A stretch of DNA of 64,000 nt from Candidatus Rifleibacterium amylolyticum. GTDB taxonomy: Bacteria; Muiribacteriota; Ozemobacteria; Ozemobacterales; Ozemobacteraceae. The DNA is taken from positions 124,001 to 188,000 of the forward strand of contig JAACJG010000004.1 in assembly GCA_009917695.1 (NCBI GenBank), written 5' to 3'. The notes below the pieces were generated by a model. It did no database searches. It saw only the letters and a list, made by a program, of their open reading frames with translations, and was not told the origin of the DNA. This document shows positions 7,549-16,326 of the stretch, in pieces; the stretch's first letter is position 1, and the number at the start of each line of letters is the position of its first letter. The translations under genes and the position numbers were made by a program.

Positions 7549-10308
7549 ATGTATATTGTTACCAACGAAAACCGCAATTTCGATCAGGTTCTGCCACTGG
7601 TTGGCGGAAAAGGCGGCAATCTGCTCAAACTTACTGCTGCTGGCGCCGATGTTCCGGCCTTTGTCGTGCTCAAGAAAAACTGTTTCGACGAATTCATCGG
7701 TTCTTTTCGTGGCGAATTCAACAAGTGTCTCAAGGCGCTTGACTGCTCGACTCCAGAGAGTATCGCGAGAACTGCCGGCGCTCTGCGCAACTGCATGTTG
7801 ACGCACCCGATTCCGGATCGCATCAAAAACGATCTGTTCAGCACACTGAAAAAGCAGCTGCCGGAAGGAACTTTCGTAGCCGTGCGCTCTTCGGCACTGG
7901 GTGAAGATTCCAAAGAGTTTTCCTATGCCGGAATGCTCGATACCTGCCTGTTCAGGCGCAGCGAAGCCGAAATCTGTGAGGCCGTAGTGACCTGCTGGTC
8001 TTCGATTTATTCCGATCGCGCTGTTGCCTATCGCAATATGCGCAACATCGCCCAGGATACTGTCTCGATGGCTGTCGTCGTGCAGGAAATGATCGATGGT
8101 GTCGCGTCCGGCGTCACTTTCACTGTAAATCCGACGACCCGCTACGAAGACGAGATGCTCATTACCTCTGTTTTCGGTCTTGGTGAGGGACTTGTCTCCG
8201 GAACGCTCGATTCTGACCAGTTCATATGCCTCAAGAAAGATGTTTACCCGGTCGTCGAAAAGCAGCTGGCCAACAAAGTCGAAAAGCTGGTTTTCGATCG
8301 CGAAAAGAATTACGGCACAATCACGGTCGAAGTGCCCGCCGAAGAAGCCAAAAAGTCGAGTCTGAGCGAAGCACAGCTGCGTGCCATCTCAACTGTCTGC
8401 CATCGCATCGAAGGCAGCTACAACAAGGTTCCGCAGGATATCGAATGGACGATCGACTCGGCTGGCCGCGTGCGCATTCTGCAGGCCCGCCCGATCACGA
8501 CAATAGACCGGCCGATTCCCTCTGAACGCGGCTACAGCACAATATGGGATAACTCGAACATTGTCGAGAGCTACTCAGGCGTGACTACGCCTTTGACGTT
8601 TTCATTCGCCATCTATGCCTATCACCGAGTCTACGTGCAGTTTTGCCAGGTTCTCATGGTACCAGAAGAAGAGATTCAGGAAAATGATTACGCCTTCGCT
8701 AATATGCTTGGCTTCTTGAACGGCCGCATCTATTATAACCTCAAGAACTGGTACCGCCTGATCTCTGTACTGCCGGGATACAGCTACAACAGCCGCTTCA
8801 TGGAAGGCATGATGGGTGTCAAGGTCAGCTACGACAAGTCGGTCAAACAGAAGAAGGTAGGTTTTTTCAGCAAGTATTTCGTAGAACTGCCTCGCCTGGC
8901 GCTGGTTGGGGCCAATCTTGCCTATCGTTTCTGGCGTACTGACACAGAAGTAAAGCGCTTCATGGATGTTTATCAGGCCATGTACAACAAATACAAGGAC
9001 TTTGATTTCAATGCGGCACCGGCACATAAGCTCATCGATATATTCAACGAGCTCGATAACACCGTGCTGGCACACTGGAAAGCCCCTATCATCAACGACT
9101 TCATGGCGATGATTTTTTACGGTGTGCTCGACGCGCTTATGAAAAAATGGGATCTCAACGCTGACCCGGCGCTCAAAAACGACCTTCTCGCCGGTCAGGG
9201 CAATGTCGAAAGTACTCTGCCATTGCGCAATATCCAGAAAATAGCGCGTTTCGTCGCTGCTGACAGCGAACTCAAAGAGCTGTTCAAGACCAGGCCTGCG
9301 GCCGAACTTAAAGATATGTTCATTCCGGTGCCGGGCACCGACCGGCCGGCGGGGCACCAGCAGCTGGGCAGCCAGATTGCTGAATACCTCGAAAAGTTTG
9401 GCTATCGCGCCATGTGTGAGCTCAAGCTCGAAGAACCCTCGATGAACGAGCGCCCCGAATTTTTGTTCGACATGATCAAGAACTATGCGGCCGCGCCGAT
9501 GCCGGTTGAAGAAGATATCGGCGAAAAAGAACGCCAGGTGCGTGAGGTTGCTGAACGCAAGGTTCGCGAAGTTCTGGGTGATCAGAAGATTTTCGGCCTG
9601 ATCAAAAAGATCGATGTGCTGATGTTCGTCGCCAACTGGGCCAAAAAAGCGATGGCGGTGCGCGAATACCAGCGTTTCGCCAGAACCCGCATGTATGGTT
9701 TGATGAGCCGTATATACAAGGCTTTCGGTCTGCGTTTCGTCGAACGTGGTGTGCTCGACAAGGTCGATGATATCTTCTATCTGACCATGCAGGAAACTCT
9801 CGAATACGTCAGCGGCACCGCCCGCAGCCAGAAGCTGCGTGAGCTCTCAGCCCTGCGCCGCGCTGAATTCGACGAATACCGCGCTATGGATGAGCTGCCC
9901 GACCGCATTGAAACCACCGGTATCACCTACTGCAACGACCTTACCCGCGGCATGCTGCCAACTAATGTCGAAGACGATGATCCCGATATTATTCGCGGCA
10001 TTGGTGGCTGTTCCGGTAAGGTTACCGGTAAGGTCAAGGTTATTCTCAATCCGAGCGACGATATGTCACTCAATGGCGAAATACTCGTGGCCGCCCGCAC
10101 AGATCCGGGCTGGGTGCCGTTGTTTGCCACTGCTTCTGCTCTGCTGATCGAACGCGGCAGCATGTTGTCGCACTCGGTCATAGTTGCGCGCGAACTCGGT
10201 CTGCCGGCTGTCGTTGGCGCTACCGGCGTGACTAAAAAGGTCAAGACTGGCGATGTGGTTGAGCTCGATGGCACGACCGGCATCGTCAAGGTCATTTCAA
10301 GAGCATGA
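7549..10308 (+). CDS. PEP synthase/rifampicin phosphotransferase-like dikinase
   Basis: A 919-residue protein. An N-terminal ATP-grasp domain opens with VGGKGGNLLKL and contains AVRSSALGEDS and QEMIDGVASGV. A large central helical region of about 450 residues matches no motif I know. The C-terminal swivel domain includes GSMLSHSVIVARELGLPAVVG-type sequence, with the phosphocarrier His near residue 875. The pyruvate/PEP-binding barrel of true PEP synthase is absent. The order ATP-grasp, acceptor domain, swivel domain is that of rifampicin phosphotransferase, which moves the beta-phosphate of ATP to a small-molecule hydroxyl. The acceptor here is unknown; a pathway alcohol is an attractive inference. 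The end overlaps the exporter start by four bases (ATGA). Confidence 0.8.
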   Translation: MYIVTNENRNFDQVLPLVGGKGGNLLKLTAAGADVPAFVVLKKNCFDEFIGSFRGEFNKCLKALDCSTPESIARTAGALRNCMLTHPIPDRIKNDLFSTLKKQLPEGTFVAVRSSALGEDSKEFSYAGMLDTCLFRRSEAEICEAVVTCWSSIYSDRAVAYRNMRNIAQDTVSMAVVVQEMIDGVASGVTFTVNPTTRYEDEMLITSVFGLGEGLVSGTLDSDQFICLKKDVYPVVEKQLANKVEKLVFDREKNYGTITVEVPAEEAKKSSLSEAQLRAISTVCHRIEGSYNKVPQDIEWTIDSAGRVRILQARPITTIDRPIPSERGYSTIWDNSNIVESYSGVTTPLTFSFAIYAYHRVYVQFCQVLMVPEEEIQENDYAFANMLGFLNGRIYYNLKNWYRLISVLPGYSYNSRFMEGMMGVKVSYDKSVKQKKVGFFSKYFVELPRLALVGANLAYRFWRTDTEVKRFMDVYQAMYNKYKDFDFNAAPAHKLIDIFNELDNTVLAHWKAPIINDFMAMIFYGVLDALMKKWDLNADPALKNDLLAGQGNVESTLPLRNIQKIARFVAADSELKELFKTRPAAELKDMFIPVPGTDRPAGHQQLGSQIAEYLEKFGYRAMCELKLEEPSMNERPEFLFDMIKNYAAAPMPVEEDIGEKERQVREVAERKVREVLGDQKIFGLIKKIDVLMFVANWAKKAMAVREYQRFARTRMYGLMSRIYKAFGLRFVERGVLDKVDDIFYLTMQETLEYVSGTARSQKLRELSALRRAEFDEYRAMDELPDRIETTGITYCNDLTRGMLPTNVEDDDPDIIRGIGGCSGKVTGKVKVILNPSDDMSLNGEILVAARTDPGWVPLFATASALLIERGSMLSHSVIVARELGLPAVVGATGVTKKVKTGDVVELDGTTGIVKVISRA

Positions 10309-12698
10309 ACGAACAGCAAAACAGCACGCAACCGCAACCACGAAAGCGCTTCGCCGACCAGCAGTTCAGGGCAGCGGCACGTTTTATCGTGCGCTACCGT
10401 CGCGCACTGGCTTTCCTGTTGATGATCGTCTGTGTTGGCGGGCTGTATTTCGCTCGCAATATCAACCTCGACAACAGCCTCGAACTCTGGTTTCTCGAAG
10501 ACGACCCGACACTGGCCGCCTACCGTGAATTCAAAGAAAAATACGGCAACGACGAGATAATTCTGGCAATGGTCGACTGCCGTAAAGATGGCATGTTTTC
10601 GCCGGCGATGCTGACCGCCCTCTATAAGGCTTCGAAAGCGATCGAGGATGATACCCTAAACTTTCGGCGTGTGTTGAGTGTCGGTTTATCGCCATACATC
10701 GGCCTTCATAACGACGAACTGATCATCGAAGACCTGATGGATGGCCCCGTAGAAACAGCCGAAGCGGCGGAGCGCATCAAGGCCCGCTTCATGGATGACC
10801 CGTTCAAACGCAAAATTCTACAGAATGCCAGTTCGACCTGGGCTATCATCATTGCCGAACCGGTTGCTACTCCTGATATGGACACCCGCCGCCCGCTGAT
10901 CATCGAATCGGTGCGCAAGAAACTCGCCGGTTTCGAATATCGACTGGCCGGTATGGGCGTGATGTACGATGAACTCAATCGGCTGAGCATTCTCGATGGC
11001 GGCGTTTTCAACGCGGTTGCCTACACGGTTATCGCGATACTTATTTTCGCGCTCTATCGTTCGTGGACGTTCCTGTTCATGGCGCTTGGCGCCATGCTGT
11101 TCAGCGGCCTGAGTTTTCTGGGTGCTTATGGTTTGTTCGGTCAGAACTTCAATATGGTAACCATCGTTCTGCCAACGCTGATGATGATACTTTCTATTTC
11201 TGACGTGGCCTATGTCTATAACAACTATTGTTTCAATTCAGAGCGCATCCGCAAAAATCGCGAAGAAGGTCTTGAACACGTCTTTAACGAAGTTCTCTCG
11301 CCCTGTCTGTTTACTTCACTGACCAATACCTGCGGCTTTTTTGCTTTGACCGCAAGCTCTTTGTCGGTTTTGCGCACATTCGGCTGGTTTGCCGGTTTTG
11401 CCAGTATGACTGAATATGTTGTTTCGATGATCGTCTCGGCCTATATTCTTGGCCGCGTCGAGCTCAAAGAAGACATTCAGATCAAACGCCCGATGGAAGG
11501 TCCGATAAACTGGTTGACGCGGCATATTCCCAGTTATTATCGTCAGATTTTACTGGCTTTCGCGATTGCTGCCGGTCTTGGCCTGTATGGCTTGTCGCAG
11601 CTTCACGTCGATACTTATTCTATGGGTTTTCTGCATGAGAAAAATCCGATAAGAGTAGACAGCGACAAGGTCGAAGAGGTTTATGGCAATTATCTGCCGC
11701 TCGAAGTCAGACTGCTGACGGGGCAGCGCAATGGTATTCTCACCGTCGATTTCATGCAGCGTCTGCAGAAGATGCACGATGATCTCGAGGCTATTCCCGG
11801 CTTCGAGAAGGCGGCCTCTATCGTCGATGTTTTCAAGAAGCTCAATCAGGTCTGGAGCGACGGCACCGAAGCGACTTACGTGGTGCCGGACAGCGACGCC
11901 AAAATCGCCCAGTTGATGATGCAGTATGAGTCTGACCCCGATAATGACCTGGTTTACATGACTGATAATCCCGATTATACGGAAGCACGCCTTACCGTGC
12001 GTGTGCCAATGCTGAGCGCAGCGGTGCTGCGTGATTACGAAGAGAAGGCAATGCAGGTGCTGCACAAGAACTTCGATGGGACCGGAGTGACCTGGAAATT
12101 CGGCGGCTATGTGCCGCTTTATGCGCGCATCATCAGTTACGTTACCTGGAGCCAGGTTTCGAGCTTCGCTCTCGCGTTCGTTTTTGTGTTTGGGGCTATT
12201 GCCATACTGTTCAGGCGCCTCAGCGCAATGATTCTGGTAATACTTCCCAATGTTTTCCCGATTCTGCTGACACTGGGCGTCATGGGCCTGACCGGCATCA
12301 GACTCGATATCGCCACGGTGACCATAGCCGCCATTGCTCTTGGTATCGTGGTTGACGACACCATTCATAGTTTGTATCAGTTGTATGACCCATCTCGTTC
12401 GCATATGTCGCCGACCGAGGCGATAATCGACGGCGTTAAAGAAGCCGGGCCGGCGATGTTTTCGACATCGATGATCTATGCCATCGGCTTTTTGTTCATG
12501 GTATTTGCCAGCATCAAGTCGATTCTCTATTTCGGCGTGCTGCTGTCGTTCACTATCTTTGTGGCGCTGCTTTGTGATCTTGTGTTTCTGCCGGCGCAGA
12601 TTTGTCTGCTGCGCCGTTTTCTGGCGAAAGATTTTCGTGGCGAAGACGAAACATCGGTTTCTGCAGTCGCCGGGAATGATGATTCAACCGTTAATTAA
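10305..12698 (+). CDS. MMPL/RND-family lipid exporter
   Basis: A 797-residue inner-membrane protein with two repeats. In each, one transmembrane helix is followed by a periplasmic loop and a block of five helices (about residues 230-370 and 620-770). Conserved polar residues include ISDVAYVYNNY in the first block and GIVVDDTIH in the second, the positions of the proton-relay Asp in MMPL and hopanoid-exporter proteins. It begins at an ATGA overlap with the swivel kinase gene, so the two are co-translated. With the LolA-like protein and the barrel downstream, it probably moves a lipid from the inner membrane towards the outer membrane. Confidence 0.85.
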   Translation: MNEQQNSTQPQPRKRFADQQFRAAARFIVRYRRALAFLLMIVCVGGLYFARNINLDNSLELWFLEDDPTLAAYREFKEKYGNDEIILAMVDCRKDGMFSPAMLTALYKASKAIEDDTLNFRRVLSVGLSPYIGLHNDELIIEDLMDGPVETAEAAERIKARFMDDPFKRKILQNASSTWAIIIAEPVATPDMDTRRPLIIESVRKKLAGFEYRLAGMGVMYDELNRLSILDGGVFNAVAYTVIAILIFALYRSWTFLFMALGAMLFSGLSFLGAYGLFGQNFNMVTIVLPTLMMILSISDVAYVYNNYCFNSERIRKNREEGLEHVFNEVLSPCLFTSLTNTCGFFALTASSLSVLRTFGWFAGFASMTEYVVSMIVSAYILGRVELKEDIQIKRPMEGPINWLTRHIPSYYRQILLAFAIAAGLGLYGLSQLHVDTYSMGFLHEKNPIRVDSDKVEEVYGNYLPLEVRLLTGQRNGILTVDFMQRLQKMHDDLEAIPGFEKAASIVDVFKKLNQVWSDGTEATYVVPDSDAKIAQLMMQYESDPDNDLVYMTDNPDYTEARLTVRVPMLSAAVLRDYEEKAMQVLHKNFDGTGVTWKFGGYVPLYARIISYVTWSQVSSFALAFVFVFGAIAILFRRLSAMILVILPNVFPILLTLGVMGLTGIRLDIATVTIAAIALGIVVDDTIHSLYQLYDPSRSHMSPTEAIIDGVKEAGPAMFSTSMIYAIGFLFMVFASIKSILYFGVLLSFTIFVALLCDLVFLPAQICLLRRFLAKDFRGEDETSVSAVAGNDDSTVN

Positions 12699-12713
12699 TC
12701 TGGAGGTTTGGTT

Positions 12714-13814
12714 ATGACCAAGAAACCCGCAGTCGTTTACAGCAATGTCTGGGAAGACCCCGAACTCAACCGTGTCTCGCTCAAGGTAGAACCCGGCCAG
12801 AACGTGCTTTCAATCACCTCTGGCGGTTGCAACTCTCTCTGTCTGCTGCTCGAAGACCCGGCAAAACTGATTTCGATCGACCTCAATCCGGCGCAGCTGG
12901 CAATGCTTGAATTCAAGCGTGCTGCGATCATGGAACTCGACTACGATGACTTCATCGAATCGATGGGCACTCCATTTCTGTTCAAGCAGGGCAAGCCGGC
13001 CGAATATCGCATTGAACTCTACAATCGCATCAAAAAGCATATGCCGGCTTATGCCGTGCAGTTCTGGGATGAAAACCAGCACCATATTCGCGATGGCATT
13101 ATGATGTGCGGCAAGGTCGAGAAATTTTTCAAGATTTATCGCACTTTGCTCGGATTCTTGTATTCTAAAGAAGATCTGATGAGCCTGTTCAAGGCAGAAA
13201 ATCTCGAAAAGCAGAGAGAAGCTTACGCCAGTTTCCACAAAAAGCGCTGGAATGCCCTGCATCGACTGTTATTGAATCGCTTCGTTCTAAGTCTGGTCAA
13301 AGGTGCTCATTCATTCGCTCAGGTTGATTTTGAAGACTTTGCCGGCAATCTCAATGTTAAACGTAGTCGCGGCATGACGCGCTTTTTCAACCCAGACAAC
13401 TATTTTATGTGTCTGCTGATGCTCGGCGCGCATTATCATGAGAAGGGCATGGCACCTTATCTGCTGCGCGAGAACTACCCGAAGCTCAAGGCCAACATCG
13501 ATCGTCTTGAGATCTTCATGGGCACTATCGGCGATGTGCTGAAAAAGGATGGCCCGGGCAGTTACGATCGTTTTAATCTTTCAAACATCTTTGAATGGAT
13601 GACCAACGAAGTTTTCAACGGCATCGTGCGCGAAGTCCTTGAACTGGCCCGACCCGGTTCACGCATGGCCTGGCGCTACACCTTCGCCCGCCCGCGCGAA
13701 CTCGACGCCGAGAACCTCAGCAAACTGGTCTACGAACCCGAACTCTCTGAACAGCTGTTTAATCAGGATCGCGCCTTCATCTACGAGAGCTTCCACGTCT
13801 ACCACCTCAAATAG
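12714..13814 (+). CDS. BtaA-like S-adenosylmethionine 3-amino-3-carboxypropyl transferase (DUF3419)
   Basis: The 366-residue protein has the DUF3419 pattern: YSNVWEDPELN near the N-terminus, then VLSITSGGCNSLCLLL and ISIDLNPAQLAMLEFK, which form the S-adenosylmethionine site. BtaA, the best-known member, transfers the 3-amino-3-carboxypropyl group of SAM to diacylglycerol in the first step of betaine-lipid synthesis. No BtaB-like N-methyltransferase is nearby, so the product may not be a standard betaine lipid. I chose the ATG at 12714, seven bases after CTGGAGG, over an in-frame TTG at 12708 that would leave no room for a ribosome site. It lies 15 bases after the exporter. Confidence 0.8.
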   Translation: MTKKPAVVYSNVWEDPELNRVSLKVEPGQNVLSITSGGCNSLCLLLEDPAKLISIDLNPAQLAMLEFKRAAIMELDYDDFIESMGTPFLFKQGKPAEYRIELYNRIKKHMPAYAVQFWDENQHHIRDGIMMCGKVEKFFKIYRTLLGFLYSKEDLMSLFKAENLEKQREAYASFHKKRWNALHRLLLNRFVLSLVKGAHSFAQVDFEDFAGNLNVKRSRGMTRFFNPDNYFMCLLMLGAHYHEKGMAPYLLRENYPKLKANIDRLEIFMGTIGDVLKKDGPGSYDRFNLSNIFEWMTNEVFNGIVREVLELARPGSRMAWRYTFARPRELDAENLSKLVYEPELSEQLFNQDRAFIYESFHVYHLK

Positions 13815-13877
13815 AACGGGTTGTCAGAATTCTCAGGTCGGTGCTTTACAGAACTTAACGTTGGCAGCAGCGGAGTT

Positions 13878-13907
13878 TTGTTAAGCATTGGGCTTTTATG
13901 ATACAAT
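13878..13907 (+). promoter_or_regulatory. Putative promoter of the LolA-like gene
   Basis: TTGTTA, an 18-base spacer and TACAAT lie 30-60 bases before the ATG at 13939. A 6-bp inverted repeat (TATAGT and ACTATA, 13908-13925) sits around the expected start of transcription and could be an operator. Confidence 0.4.
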
Positions 13908-13938
13908 TATAGTAGTAGCACTATAAGTGGAGGCGTTT

Positions 13939-14709
13939 ATGCAAAAACAGAAGTTGTTCCTTGCTCTGATAGTGATAATTCTGGCTGGTGCCGGCGCGGC
14001 TATGGCCCTGACCGCCCAGGAAGTCCTGCAGAAGGTCGAAGACCGCTACATCGGCAATACTTCAAAGGCCAATGTGCAGATGGATATAGTCGATAAAAGC
14101 GGCAATGTGCGCGAGCGCAAGATGACAATCTCGCGCCGCAAGGCCGATGCAAACAACAAAGATAACTTTATACATTTTGTTGCGCCGCCAGATATACGCA
14201 ATACGACCTATCTGGTAAACGAAAAGAACCGCGATCGCCAGAAATGGATTTATCTTTCGGCATTCAAGAAAACCCGCAAGATCGTTGCCGAAGATTATGG
14301 TCTGGCATTCGTTTCCAGCGATTTCACCTACGAGAACATGGATGAGATAAGAGCTGACGACTATGTAGCCAGCGACCTCAAAGAAGAAAAATACAACGGT
14401 ATGGATGTTTACACCTTCACCGCTGTTAAGAAAGACCAGAACACCAGCTATTCGAAGATAGTGCTGAAGGTCTGCAAGAACTCATTCACCATTCTGCATA
14501 CCGACATGTACGACAAGAAAGACCCCGAAAAGCTCATCAAGGTCATGACCGCCGAAGACCTTGAAACTATTCAAGACATAGTCACTCCCAAAAAAGTCAC
14601 CATGAAAGATCTCAGCAAAGGCACTCACACCGTGTTGACAACCGCCAAGATCGTTTATGATCTGCCACTGCCAGACGAAGAATTCTCACAGCGCAACATG
14701 GAAAAATAA
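13939..14709 (+). CDS. LolA-like outer-membrane lipoprotein-sorting protein
   Basis: A 256-residue protein with a cleavable signal peptide (MQKQKLFLALIVIILAGAG, likely cut near AMA-LT). The mature region has the LolA-like half-barrel pattern: LTAQEVLQKVEDRY, FIHFVAPPDIRNTTYLV, RQKWIYLSAFKKTRKI and FVSSDFTYENM. This is the larger variety that is usually encoded with MMPL/RND transporters rather than classic LolA. It should carry a hydrophobic cargo across the periplasm. The ATG at 13939 follows GTGGAGG; an in-frame GTG at 13927 lies inside that ribosome site and was rejected. A terminator follows at 14740-14771. Confidence 0.8.
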   Translation: MQKQKLFLALIVIILAGAGAAMALTAQEVLQKVEDRYIGNTSKANVQMDIVDKSGNVRERKMTISRRKADANNKDNFIHFVAPPDIRNTTYLVNEKNRDRQKWIYLSAFKKTRKIVAEDYGLAFVSSDFTYENMDEIRADDYVASDLKEEKYNGMDVYTFTAVKKDQNTSYSKIVLKVCKNSFTILHTDMYDKKDPEKLIKVMTAEDLETIQDIVTPKKVTMKDLSKGTHTVLTTAKIVYDLPLPDEEFSQRNMEK

Positions 14710-14739
14710 CCGCCAGATAAGTCCCGCACTAAGACACCA

Positions 14740-14771
14740 AGCCGCAAAGAACGCCATTTGCGGCTTTTTTA
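14740..14771 (+). terminator. Rho-independent terminator after the LolA-like gene
   Basis: AGCCGCAAA and TTTGCGGCT form a 9-bp stem with an 8-base loop, followed directly by a T-run. It ends the operon about 30 bases after the stop. Confidence 0.8.
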
Positions 14772-15023
14772 TTGCGAACGAAACAGCAGATACCGCAGAA
14801 ACCGCAGAGAAAATCGGCAGATTGCGCCGATTCCGCCGAGAGACCGAATATGTAATATAGATCCGGTTACTGATTTTGTTTACAGGATTCAAGAAATTCA
14901 GATTCCGCTGTTAATACTGAAGTAAAAAGTTCAGTCGGGGTGGCTATTTGTCGATAGAGTTATTAGAGACAACCAGGAGGCCGGCAGATCGACCGAATTC
15001 TGCAATACTGCCGAAACCTGTTT
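14772..15023 (+). other. Intergenic region between the terminator and the barrel gene
   Basis: No convincing gene is present. It holds several CCGCAGA units, the second copy of the 16-nt repeat and, at 14983-14990, an AGGAGG-like sequence about 34 bases before the barrel ATG, too far to serve that start directly. Confidence 0.5.
14817..14832. repeat. Copy 2 of a 16-nt dispersed intergenic repeat
   Basis: Identical to gcagattgcgccgatt at 3277-3292 and placed among CCGCAGA units after the terminator. Confidence 0.5.
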
Positions 15024-16322
15024 ATGAACAGGTTTATGCGCCGGGCTGGGCTTTTACCAGCTCTGGCTGTTGTGCTTTTGCTGGTTTTTGCCAATCGCTG
15101 TTCGGCTGATGACTGGGGCGACTGGGGCAGTGAAACGACAACATCGGGACCGGTAATCAAGCGTCCGTTCATTTCAGGCTGGTGGAACTGGCAATACAAT
15201 GAGTTTTCTTCGTTTGACCAGGGCCGCCTCAACTTCGAGCGCGAACTCGATAAACAGCGCAAGATAGTTGCCGGCGTCAACTTCAACCACTACACCGAAG
15301 ACAACAACAAAAAATGGAAAGTCTATCCCGGCGAGAACTACTACTTCTTCAAAGCCGGCGATTTTGATTACAAGCTCGGCATGCTGATAGAGAACATCGG
15401 CAGCGGCGACAAGTTTTCGTTTGTCGATAAGATCAACTCGCGCTATTTCCATAACGGCCTGGCTAACGATTATGATCGCGACAAAAAGGAAGTGCCGGGC
15501 ATGCGCGCAACCTGGTACATTAACAAGAAACTGCGCTTTTCCGGGCATTATCTGCCATATTTCATGGCCAGTGAGTTCCCATCGATATTCAGCCGCTGGG
15601 CCTATGCCATTCACAAAACCATCGCCAAAGAGCTGCTGTTTAACGGCGCAACCTACAATGCGGCCGATGATGAGTCTTTCAATCCGCAGTTTCACCTGGA
15701 ATTCGCCATGACATTGCCGAAACTCGAAATGCGATTTCATTACCTGCGCATGCATGAGCGTCTGCCGGTGATCAGCCAGGACCGCCCCGGCGTATTCAAT
15801 GGAAGCTATCCGCTCGATGAGACCTTTGCCGTTAACGGCAATGTTACGGTTACCAGCGACCTGCTGCTGCGTTATGAACTGGCCTGGAGTCGTGATCGCA
15901 CCTGGTCTGCTTTTGAGAACGGCATAATCGGCCAGAAATTCGTCAGCGATCACATTGGCATGCTTGTTGGCAGCGACCGCAATCTGCCTCAGAATTTTTA
16001 CATAAATGTACAGGGAATGGTCTCTTATGTTCCTGACCTGCTGCATGCCACCCCGCTGCAGCTCGAACAGACAGAGTATCTCGGCTCTCTGCAGCTGCGC
16101 CAGAATTTTCGTCAGGATCGCCTGCAGATAGAATTCAATTCTCTGGCCAATTTTACTACCGGTGAATATGTGCTTAATCCCAAGATCATGCTGATTCAGT
16201 CAGATTATCTGACATTCGTGCTGGGATATCAGGCCAATGGTGCGGGTGCCGAGTCGCTCGGCCCAGTTGGACAGTTCTCCAAAAACAACACTGCCACCTT
16301 TGAAACGCGCGTAACCTTTTAA
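15024..16322 (+). CDS. Outer-membrane beta-barrel protein
   Basis: The 432-residue protein has a signal peptide (residues 1 to about 28, ending near NRCSA-DD). Its mature sequence alternates hydrophobic and aromatic residues in strand-like segments, and the chain ends with phenylalanine (FETRVTF), the usual outer-membrane barrel signal. It resembles the DUF1302-type barrels that accompany MMPL exporters and LolA-like proteins, though the family match is by context more than motif. It may form the outer-membrane step of the export route. The start is uncertain: no good ribosome site stands right before the ATG at 15024, and an ATG at 15036 is an alternative. It converges on mutM with four bases between them. 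Confidence 0.7.
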   Translation: MNRFMRRAGLLPALAVVLLLVFANRCSADDWGDWGSETTTSGPVIKRPFISGWWNWQYNEFSSFDQGRLNFERELDKQRKIVAGVNFNHYTEDNNKKWKVYPGENYYFFKAGDFDYKLGMLIENIGSGDKFSFVDKINSRYFHNGLANDYDRDKKEVPGMRATWYINKKLRFSGHYLPYFMASEFPSIFSRWAYAIHKTIAKELLFNGATYNAADDESFNPQFHLEFAMTLPKLEMRFHYLRMHERLPVISQDRPGVFNGSYPLDETFAVNGNVTVTSDLLLRYELAWSRDRTWSAFENGIIGQKFVSDHIGMLVGSDRNLPQNFYINVQGMVSYVPDLLHATPLQLEQTEYLGSLQLRQNFRQDRLQIEFNSLANFTTGEYVLNPKIMLIQSDYLTFVLGYQANGAGAESLGPVGQFSKNNTATFETRVTF

Positions 16323-16326
16323 CCGG

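Noticed and set aside
8602-9357. Open frame of 251 codons on the minus strand
   Set aside because: It lies antisense to the middle of the swivel phosphotransferase gene and no protein motif supports it.
11550-12404. Open frame of 284 codons on the minus strand
   Set aside because: It lies antisense to the MMPL exporter and has a His/Gln-rich composition typical of shadow frames.
12708-12713. TTG start for the BtaA-like gene
   Set aside because: It overlaps the ribosome site CTGGAGG; the ATG at 12714 is placed correctly.
15174-16046. Long open frame of 290 codons on the minus strand
   Set aside because: It lies fully opposite the outer-membrane barrel gene, has no ribosome site or known motif, and the plus-strand gene has a signal peptide and barrel features.
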